The notes below the pieces were generated by a model. The model was not told where the DNA came from, ran no database searches, and saw nothing but the letters and a program-made list of their open reading frames with translations. A program made the position numbers and the translations under genes. This document shows positions 44,362-51,061 of a DNA stretch of 64,000 nucleotides, in pieces (the first letter of the stretch is position 1; every line of letters begins with the position of its first letter). Source of the DNA: Vulcanimicrobiota bacterium (GTDB lineage Bacteria; Vulcanimicrobiota; Vulcanimicrobiia; Vulcanimicrobiales; Vulcanimicrobiaceae); contig PLWS01000005.1 in NCBI GenBank assembly GCA_003151115.1, positions 186,001-250,000 on the forward strand, read 5' to 3'.

Positions 44362-45955
44362 GCGTGAGCTGCCTTTGATTATTGTCGTTGGCGGTGATGA
44401 CCTTGCCCGGCGCGTATGCGAAGAATTACGGGCTACACGCGGCCACGAGGTGGTGCAGCTCTGGCCGGCGGGCGATGAAGCGCTGCGCGAAGCGGGCGTC
44501 GCCGAAGCCATTTGCATCATTCCGGTCTCCAGCGACGATCGCCTCAACCTGCAGCTCGCGCTTAAAGCCCGCGAAATGAATCCAAAGATCCGCATCGTCC
44601 TGCGTCAATTCAATCGCGCGCTCGGGCACAAGATCGAGCAGAATCTTGTCGATTGCTCGGTGATATCGCCCGCGGCGCACGCCGCCGCCACCTTTGCCGG
44701 AGCAGCCGTCGATGCGGCCTGTTTTTACGCATTGCAATTTCCCGACGTTGACGGTCCGTTGCTGGGTTTCTCAGAACGGACGGCGCGTGATTTTGGTTTA
44801 CGCGACACGACCGTCGGCGAAGCCGAGCGCCGCTTGGACGTGCGCATTGCCAGCGTCGGCCAGGTTGTAGCGCCGGACCGGAGCGTACCGATCGCGGAAA
44901 GCGATCGCATCGTCGCCTTCGGGCCGATGTATGCAATGCAGCACGCATGGCCGCGCCGCCGGCGGGTGCGTCCGAGATTACGCCGTCGGCGCGAGTGGCT
45001 GGGCGACATGCTGCGCGCAGCCGGGCGATACGAACCTCTGTTGCTCTATACGTTCGCATTCGCGTTCTTGCTTTTCATCGCCGGCTCGCTCTACTTCACG
45101 TTCGCTATGCACCTCACGGCGGTGGAGGCGATGTATTTTACCGCGGCGACGATGTTCACCGTCGGATACGGCGATATCACGCCACTGCGCAGTCACGCCG
45201 GCGATGCCGCGCTCCTAGTCGCGATCGCCGTCATGGGCGGCGGCATCACGATCGGCGGAATCTTTGTGGCTTCGATTGCGTCGGCGCTCAGCCGCGCGCA
45301 GCAGGCTGCGCTGCAAGGCCTGCGGCGCGTGCGAGCCGAGGATCACGTGATCGTTTGCGGGGCTGGAAACGTCGGGACCCGCGTGATCGATTTTCTTCTC
45401 CAAATGGGACAGCGGGTCGTTACGATCGAGCAATCCCCAAGCTCGCTGGTCCTCGAACTTGCCCGGACGCGGCAAATGGATTTGCTGACCGGCGATGCGA
45501 CCAGCGACGACACGCTTGAGTTTTGCGATCTTGGCGCTGCGCAGAGTTTCGTCGCCGTCATGGACAGCGATACGGCGAACTTGGAGGCCTCGCTCGGCGC
45601 GCTTGCGCAAAATTCGCAGATTCCGGTCGTTGTGCGAATCGGCGATCCGGAGTTCGCGCGCCTGGTCGAACGAAACTTCAATATCGCCAAGTCGCTCTCA
45701 ACGGGCGAGCTGACGGCACCGACGATTGCGGGACTAGCCCGTTTTCCCGGAACCCGCGGGCGCGTGCGTTTCGCGGGCGAATCGTTTAACGTCGGCGTGC
45801 GGAGTGCGACCGATCGGCTTCCGCGAGCCGAAGGTACGGTACCGCTGTACGCTTGGCGGGCCGGAAAGCTGCGGTCGATACGCGACTTTTCAGAGATGGA
45901 GCCTGAAGATCGGGTTCTCTACGTCGTACCGCTCTCGCAGTTCAAAGCCGAGTAA
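44360..45955 (+). CDS. Potassium channel with N- and C-terminal TrkA/RCK NAD-binding domains
   Basis: 531 residues. N-terminal Rossmann-type domain (ELPLIIVVGGDDLARRVCEE). At about residues 226-310 there are two helices flanking a K+ filter, TVGYGD near residue 268. A second RCK domain follows, EDHVIVCGAGNVGTRVIDFL, then VAVMDSDTANLEASLGALAQ. A single chain holding filter plus RCK units on both sides is like bacterial channels of the CASTOR/SthK-adjacent or TrkA-N dual type. It probably conducts K+ under nucleotide or NAD control. Its start overlaps the methyltransferase start. Confidence 0.92.
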   Translation: MRELPLIIVVGGDDLARRVCEELRATRGHEVVQLWPAGDEALREAGVAEAICIIPVSSDDRLNLQLALKAREMNPKIRIVLRQFNRALGHKIEQNLVDCSVISPAAHAAATFAGAAVDAACFYALQFPDVDGPLLGFSERTARDFGLRDTTVGEAERRLDVRIASVGQVVAPDRSVPIAESDRIVAFGPMYAMQHAWPRRRRVRPRLRRRREWLGDMLRAAGRYEPLLLYTFAFAFLLFIAGSLYFTFAMHLTAVEAMYFTAATMFTVGYGDITPLRSHAGDAALLVAIAVMGGGITIGGIFVASIASALSRAQQAALQGLRRVRAEDHVIVCGAGNVGTRVIDFLLQMGQRVVTIEQSPSSLVLELARTRQMDLLTGDATSDDTLEFCDLGAAQSFVAVMDSDTANLEASLGALAQNSQIPVVVRIGDPEFARLVERNFNIAKSLSTGELTAPTIAGLARFPGTRGRVRFAGESFNVGVRSATDRLPRAEGTVPLYAWRAGKLRSIRDFSEMEPEDRVLYVVPLSQFKAE

Positions 45956-46967
45956 TGAAGAGATCCGCCAGCGTGCGGATATTTTCGGTATCTGAAGTGA
46001 AGCCCAGGCGGTCCAAGCCCCACGCGTCTTCGATCGTACGCAGCAGCGCATAATGGTTGTAGTCAAAGTGCGAGACGTAGCCGCGTTTGACAATGCCGCC
46101 CACGGCGATGAACGGAATCAATCCGCCCCCGTAAGTGCCGCCCTTGGGAAGCAGCATCGTGCCGGGCGGCAACGCCGGCGCGTCGCAGCAGCCGTCGGCG
46201 TTAAGCCACCCGCCGGTGGCGGGATTTCCGGTGTACGTCGTTTCGTCGGTCAAGATGAAGATGACCGAATGACTCGTCCAGCTCGTGGAGTGCATCAGCA
46301 CCGGCACCCATTGTTTGACGAAGTCGTCTCCGCTGCGGCGAAGGTCGACGTCTTTTGCGTACGGACACGGCTCCTCGGGCATGCCGTGCATGTCTTTGCA
46401 GACGTCGGGCGATATCCAGATGTACTTCGCGAGCTTGCCGCTTTTGGCATCACTCGCGAGCTGGTCGAGCGGCACGACTTTCGCACGGCGCGCCGGATTG
46501 TTGCGGACGTCATCGTAGAGCATAAATGGGTTGTGCCGGATGACGTAGAGCGCCGTGTTTTCGTTGGCCGGATAGAAATTGTCCATGAATCCGACCGAAG
46601 GCATGTGTTCCATGTATGCCTTCCACGAAATGTGGTGTGCTTCCAACTCGTCAACAAGGTTCCGGTGATTGAAACGCTGCGTGGGATCGTCGGAATTGCT
46701 GTACCAGTTGGAGCCTGACGTTATCGCGATGTAGTTCGGCAAACTCGGATGGGTCACGCCGTAAAAATTATCCGCATACGCGTATTGATGGGCGTATTGC
46801 GTGATGGTTGGAGCCGCCGGATCGCCGATGACGCTCCGATCGCTGTGATTCTCGAGCATGATGATCACGATGTGGTCGAGTTTGGGCAGGGACGCTGCCT
46901 GCAGACGGGGCGATCCGGCGCAAACGGACGCCAAAATCAGGGCAAGTACGGTAGCCAAACGGCGCAT
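45942..46967 (-). CDS. Secreted acid/alkaline-phosphatase-family phosphoesterase
   Basis: 341 residues, signal peptide MRRLATVLALILASVCAGSP. Phosphoesterase family pattern LDHIVIIMLENHSDRSVIGD, then NFYGVTHPSLPNYIAITSGS and SHSVIFILTDETTYTGNPAT; relatives include acid phosphatases and phosphoglycolate-like esterases. The GGGAGGA SD precedes the ATG at 46967. A 42-residue in-frame extension lies upstream and was rejected. It overlaps the convergent channel gene by 14 bases. Confidence 0.88.
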   Translation of the reverse strand: MRRLATVLALILASVCAGSPRLQAASLPKLDHIVIIMLENHSDRSVIGDPAAPTITQYAHQYAYADNFYGVTHPSLPNYIAITSGSNWYSNSDDPTQRFNHRNLVDELEAHHISWKAYMEHMPSVGFMDNFYPANENTALYVIRHNPFMLYDDVRNNPARRAKVVPLDQLASDAKSGKLAKYIWISPDVCKDMHGMPEEPCPYAKDVDLRRSGDDFVKQWVPVLMHSTSWTSHSVIFILTDETTYTGNPATGGWLNADGCCDAPALPPGTMLLPKGGTYGGGLIPFIAVGGIVKRGYVSHFDYNHYALLRTIEDAWGLDRLGFTSDTENIRTLADLFITRL

Positions 46968-47037
46968 TAGGGTCCTCCCATTCCCTCCGCGTTTCTCCGA
47001 GGAGTTTGTGCGCTCTTTCCCGATAGCTTCAAAGTCC

Positions 47038-48327
47038 ATGACCAAGCGCAGATATCTCGTTTTTCTGCTCATGTTCCTGAGCGTTTTCATCAACTACATG
47101 GACCGGGTGAATTTTTCGGTCTCGATCCCAGCGATCCGGCATCAATTCGGCTTCAGCTTGCAGCAGATTGGATGGATCTTATTTGCCTGGAGCATCGCCT
47201 ACGCCGTCTTCAATTTTCCCGGTGGATGGCTCGCGGATCGGTTGGGTCTGCGTTGGGCGCTGCCGCTGATGCTGGGCTGGTGGTCGGCGTTTACCATCGC
47301 CACTCCCTTCGCCGGAACGCTGGCCGGCTGGTTTGGGGTTCGCTCCTTAATGGGCGCGGGGGAGGCCGGGATCTGGCCCGTCAATGCCAAGTGCGCGAAT
47401 GCATGGGCTGGACCCGGGGAACGCTCGACGCTCTACACGTGGGCGGGCTCGGGTCAATTTCTCGGTCCGGCCGTCGGCTCGATATTGGCGGGCTTCATTG
47501 TCGTTCGATTCGGTTGGCAGTGGACGTTCATTCTGTTTGGCCTGGCGGGCTTGCTGATTCTGCCGTTTTGGATCTTCATCGTGCGCGACCGGCCGGCGCT
47601 GGATCCGCGCGTCAATCCGGCAGAGATCGCTCACATCGGAAACCGCGCGCCGCACGACGAGAAAGCCGATTGGCCCGGGATTTGGAGCGTGCTTCTCAGC
47701 CGCACCGGTTTTGGAATGCTGCTCGTGTATATGACATTCGGATATATCCTCTTCACGTTTTTGAATTGGGTACCGAGCTACATGTTTTACACATTTCACA
47801 TGAGCATTTTCAAAAGTTCGGCATGGGCGAGTCTCGGGCTGATGCTCGGCTTCGCCGGATTCATTCTCTCCGGCCCTTTTAACGATCGCCTCGTCGCGCA
47901 TTTCGATCGGCTCACCGCGCGCCGCATCGGCACTGCGGCGCCGATGTTTTGCTCGATGCTGTGCATGATACTATCGATTTTTAGCGCTCGAGCGGAGCTC
48001 GGCGGAATAACGGCGGTGCTGATCGGTCTCGCGGCACTCTTGATGAACATGACGGTCGGCGCGTGGGCAGTGAACGTCATCGACATCTCGCCGAACCAAG
48101 CCTCCACCGGGTTCGTTTACGGTGTTTACAACGGCGCGCTGAACGTCATGGGGGCGGTGAATTCGCTCATCCTCGCTTGGATTGCGACGCGCTTCGGTTT
48201 TCCGGCGGCGTTCGCCAGCGCTATTCTCTTCATGTTCATCTTTCTGATCAGCATTCTCTTCGTCGTCGACCGGCCGAGCTACACCAAACTCATCGCCCGG
48301 GCGGAACTCTCGCGCAGCGCGGCGTAG
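47038..48327 (+). CDS. MFS transporter, anion:cation symporter (hexuronate/glucarate-like)
   Basis: 429 residues with about 12 hydrophobic helices. N-terminus YLVFLLMFLSVFINYMDRVN is the ACS-family hallmark, and the loop FNFPGGWLADRLGLRWALPL has the MFS G-x-x-x-D-R-x-G-R-like signature; EAGIWPVNAKCANAWAG fits as well. The substrate is likely an organic anion (sugar acid) by family. The start is ATG 47038; the earlier in-frame frame runs antisense to the phosphatase gene. A peroxiredoxin gene follows 9 bases after the stop. Confidence 0.92.
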   Translation: MTKRRYLVFLLMFLSVFINYMDRVNFSVSIPAIRHQFGFSLQQIGWILFAWSIAYAVFNFPGGWLADRLGLRWALPLMLGWWSAFTIATPFAGTLAGWFGVRSLMGAGEAGIWPVNAKCANAWAGPGERSTLYTWAGSGQFLGPAVGSILAGFIVVRFGWQWTFILFGLAGLLILPFWIFIVRDRPALDPRVNPAEIAHIGNRAPHDEKADWPGIWSVLLSRTGFGMLLVYMTFGYILFTFLNWVPSYMFYTFHMSIFKSSAWASLGLMLGFAGFILSGPFNDRLVAHFDRLTARRIGTAAPMFCSMLCMILSIFSARAELGGITAVLIGLAALLMNMTVGAWAVNVIDISPNQASTGFVYGVYNGALNVMGAVNSLILAWIATRFGFPAAFASAILFMFIFLISILFVVDRPSYTKLIARAELSRSAA

Positions 48328-48336
48328 AGGTTACGC

Positions 48337-48753
48337 ATGCTTACTGAAGGCGCCAAAATGCCCGAACTCGACGTCGTCGACGACGAGGGCAAGAAATTCA
48401 ACACGCGCGAGCTGCTCGGCAAGCCGCTGGTCCTGTGGTTTTATCCCAAAGACGACACCCCGGGTTGAACGAACGAGGGGTCGCAGTTTCGCGACGCCAT
48501 TGACCGTTTCAAAGCGAAAAATGCGCAAATCGTCGGGGTCAGTAAAGACTCAGTCGCCAGCCATCAAAAATTCAAGGCCAAATACTCGCTGCCGTTTCCG
48601 CTCATCGCCGACACGGACCACAAGATGTACGACGCGTTCGGAGTCGATGCGCGCACGACGTTTCTCATCGATAAGGACGGCACGATCCGCAAAGTTTGGC
48701 CGAAGGTCAGCGTCGCCGGCCACGCCGAGGACGTCTATAACTCGCTGCCGTAG
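48337..48753 (+). CDS. Probable selenocysteine-containing peroxiredoxin (Bcp/PrxQ-like), UGA at the peroxidatic position
   Basis: 138 codons in one frame from ATG 48337 to TAG 48751, interrupted by one TGA at 48466-48468. Upstream: MLTEGAKMPELDVVDDEGKK, then PLVLWFYPKDDTPG. Downstream: TNEGSQFRDAIDRFKAKNAQ, IVGVSKDSVASHQKFK, ADTDHKMYDAFGV and RTTFLIDKDGTIRKVWP. In peroxiredoxins the residue between TPG and T is the peroxidatic Cys, so the UGA stands exactly there and probably encodes selenocysteine. No Cys occurs in the whole product and no resolving Cys is present (TNEGS where TxEAC is usual), so without Sec it would be inert. A SECIS-like hairpin follows. It would reduce peroxides using thioredoxin or another donor. 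Follows the MFS gene. Confidence 0.82.
48477..48498 (+). promoter_or_regulatory. Candidate bacterial SECIS hairpin downstream of the in-frame UGA
   Basis: GTCGC (48480-48484) pairs with GCGAC (48491-48495) around loop AGTTTC, extended by GG/CC beyond one mismatch. The loop begins 16 bases after the UGA (48468), and G is the second loop base, followed by U. Those features match the published bacterial SECIS description (apical loop with an early G, 16-37 bases from UGA). SelB recognition is inference. Confidence 0.6.
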
Positions 48754-48766
48754 GGCGCGTCAATAG

Positions 48767-48823
48767 TGTCATCCTTCGACGACGCGTTCATCCTAATCGG
48801 ATGAACGGCTGCTCAGGATGACA
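48767..48823 (+). repeat. REP-like palindromic element, copy 5 (long form)
   Basis: Terminal inverted repeats TGTCATCC (48767-48774) and GGATGACA (48816-48823) enclose the TTCGAC and GCTCA blocks and an inner hairpin GTTCATCC-TAATC-GGATGAAC (48786-48806). It lies between the selenoprotein gene and convergent pyrE and may serve both as a transcription end. Confidence 0.8.
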
Positions 48824-48847
48824 CCTCTTACACGTCGCCGCTGAGCG

Positions 48848-49399
48848 TTAATTGTCCGTCTTCGCTTCGCCGCGCGGAAGTGAGAACTGTAGAAGCGAGC
48901 GCACGGGCGCGAGGCCGCGGCTGACGACCGCGCAGCACGTGACGCGCAGCTTCAGTTCCTCCAAGCGGTCTTTGGCCGCGAGCAGCTCGCGCGCGGTGGT
49001 GACGACGTCCTCGAGCAAGAGCACGCGCTGCCCGGCTTCATAAGCGCCCTCGACGTACTCGCCGGCGAACGCGCCGTAGCCTTTGGGTTTTTTGCGCACC
49101 GCGATCATCGGAAGGTTCGCGAGCTGTGAAACCGCGGTGGCGATAACGACGCCGCCGAGTTCCGTGCCGCCGATGAGATCCGGGTTGACCTCGGAGATGA
49201 CCGGAACGAAAAGGCGCGCGATCCGCCGTAAGACGTGCGGATCCGAAAAGAGCCGGAACTTGTCTATGTAATAATCGCTGCGCGTGCCGCCCGCGAGCAT
49301 GTAGTCGCCGCGCGTCAGCGCGCGTTCAACGATGATCTTGCGCAGCCAGTTGATATCGGGCAGGCGCGCTAGCGATTCGTTTGAGCCTAAATACTCCAC
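48848..49399 (-). CDS. pyrE: Orotate phosphoribosyltransferase
   Basis: Adds ribose-5-phosphate from PRPP to orotate in pyrimidine synthesis. 183 residues. MLAGGTRSDYYIDKFRLFSD is the PyrE substrate-loop region, followed by LIGGTELGGVVIATAVSQLA and the PRPP-binding VLLLEDVVTTARELL. The C-terminal part (VRKKPKGYGAFAGEYVEGAY) contains the flexible loop. GTG 49399 is used; it overlaps the binding-protein gene stop by 13 bases. A downstream start cannot be excluded, since the first residues are weakly conserved. Confidence 0.9.
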   Translation of the reverse strand: MEYLGSNESLARLPDINWLRKIIVERALTRGDYMLAGGTRSDYYIDKFRLFSDPHVLRRIARLFVPVISEVNPDLIGGTELGGVVIATAVSQLANLPMIAVRKKPKGYGAFAGEYVEGAYEAGQRVLLLEDVVTTARELLAAKDRLEELKLRVTCCAVVSRGLAPVRSLLQFSLPRGEAKTDN

Positions 49400-51054
49400 T
49401 GCCAGGCGTTCCAGGACTCGGTCACCGGATTGGGTGCGAAGCCCTTGAAGTTGATGCTGATCGGATGCATCGCGCGCTGGTCGTAGAGGAAGATTTCGGG
49501 GAGGTCGCGCGCGAGGTAGGTTTGGATCAATGCGTACGCCTTCTTGCGCGTCGGCCGGTCGTAGTTGTTGAGCGCGACTATTTGCGCGGCTTCCATGTCT
49601 TTGTTGCAGTAGCGCGAGTAGTTGTACCCTTTGGGCGCGACGTTTGCGCACGTATACTGGGAGGCGTCATCAGGATCGATGCCCGCATACCAGCCCGCCA
49701 AGCTCAAGTCGAACTTGCCGCCTTGCAGGATGCCGCCTTCACCGACCGGCGCGAAGAGAATGTCGCCCGGGTAGTACTTGATGTCGGCGATGATGCCGGC
49801 CTGATGCAGCATCTGCTGAAGTTCGATACTGTTCTTGCGCCGCGTCACGTTGCTGTTGTTGCTGACCATCGTTAGCAAAAGCGGCTGGCCGTTCTTCATC
49901 ATGATGCCATCGGCGGCGCGCGGCTTATAGCCGTCGTCGGTCAGCTCTTTCCGCGCGGCCGCAATGTTGGGCGGATACTTCTGAACGTTCCCATAGAAGG
50001 ACCACATCCAATACGGCTGGTCTTCCACCGCGACGCGCGTTTGACCGAAGGTCAGCGTATTGACGATGCGCTGCTTATCGATCGCGTAGGCGACTGCGCG
50101 CCGGACATTCATGTCGTAGAGCGTCTGACCTTTCTGAACGTTGAGCTGGACGTCTTCATAGCCGTTAACGTCAACCCACGCCAAGCAGACGCCCGGAATG
50201 TTCTTGACTTGCGGATAGTTGCTGAGCGAGGCTTCGAACATCCAATCGAGCGTGTGCGTCTGCAGCATAGCACGCATCGTGTTTTCGTCGGGCACGACCT
50301 TAATCACGATTTTCGCGAGGCCCGGTTTTCCCATGAAAAAATTGTCGTTGGCGACGTAGGTGATGTGATCGCCGTGGGCCCACTCGAGGAATTTGAACGG
50401 CCCATCGCTGACGGTCGGCGCCGCGTTGAACGCGATCTGGTTGATATTCGGATATTTGGAGAGCACGTGCGCCGGGACGACCGGATACGGCTGGTCGCTA
50501 TCCGCGAAGAACGTGTTGATGATCGGCGCAAATTTGCGCGTCAGGTGCACCACGACGGTGTAATCGTCGGGCGTATCCACGCTTTTAATGTAGTCGTAGC
50601 CGTGGCGCGAGATGATATTGTTGCCGTTGCTCATGATCGCTTGCCACGACCACTTGACGTCTTTACTCGTGACCGGGACGCCGTCGGTCCACTTCACGTT
50701 CTTGCGCAGATGGTAGGTGATCGTCAAGCCGTCTTTGCTGATGCCACCGTTTTCGAGCGTCGGAACCTCGGCCGCGAGCGAAGGGACGGGCTCGCCTTTG
50801 GGATTCGCGTGTAAGAGCGGCAGGAACGCCAGGAACATGATCATGCCGTCGGTGGTGTTCGAACTCAGCAGCGGGTTGAGGTTCTTGATGTCTTGCTGGA
50901 TCGAAATGCGCAGCGTTCCGCGCGTCGCGTTTGGCGCGGGCGGATCCGCAGGCGCGCCGCACGATAGGGAATTAACCGCGGTGGCGCCGCCGCCGGTCTT
51001 GGTGCAGCCGGCGAGCATCGAGACGACGAGAACGGCAACGACGAAGTGTTTCAT
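49387..51054 (-). CDS. Oligopeptide/dipeptide ABC transporter substrate-binding lipoprotein (SBP family 5)
   Basis: 555 residues. Lipoprotein signal MKHFVVAVLVVSMLAGCTKT, lipobox LAGC. The body matches DppA/OppA-type binding proteins: NPLLSSNTTDGMIMFLAFLP, GISKDGLTITYHLRKNVKWT and DGVPVTSKDVKWSWQAI, then NVRRAVAYAIDKQRIVNTL. It delivers peptides or similar solutes to a DppBC-type permease. No permease is adjacent, although a permease pair opens the window at position 2. Downstream pyrE overlaps its end. Confidence 0.93.
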   Translation of the reverse strand: MKHFVVAVLVVSMLAGCTKTGGGATAVNSLSCGAPADPPAPNATRGTLRISIQQDIKNLNPLLSSNTTDGMIMFLAFLPLLHANPKGEPVPSLAAEVPTLENGGISKDGLTITYHLRKNVKWTDGVPVTSKDVKWSWQAIMSNGNNIISRHGYDYIKSVDTPDDYTVVVHLTRKFAPIINTFFADSDQPYPVVPAHVLSKYPNINQIAFNAAPTVSDGPFKFLEWAHGDHITYVANDNFFMGKPGLAKIVIKVVPDENTMRAMLQTHTLDWMFEASLSNYPQVKNIPGVCLAWVDVNGYEDVQLNVQKGQTLYDMNVRRAVAYAIDKQRIVNTLTFGQTRVAVEDQPYWMWSFYGNVQKYPPNIAAARKELTDDGYKPRAADGIMMKNGQPLLLTMVSNNSNVTRRKNSIELQQMLHQAGIIADIKYYPGDILFAPVGEGGILQGGKFDLSLAGWYAGIDPDDASQYTCANVAPKGYNYSRYCNKDMEAAQIVALNNYDRPTRKKAYALIQTYLARDLPEIFLYDQRAMHPISINFKGFAPNPVTESWNAWQWSI

Positions 51055-51061
51055 GTTTTCC

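Noticed and set aside
46858-47038. N-terminal extension of the MFS transporter
   Set aside because: Antisense to the phosphatase start; ATG 47038 matches the family N-terminus.
48337-48468. Peroxiredoxin as an ordinary pseudogene
   Set aside because: The single nonsense codon is precisely at the peroxidatic site, the rest of the frame is fully conserved, and a SECIS-like hairpin follows; selenocysteine explains it better, though a base error is not excluded.
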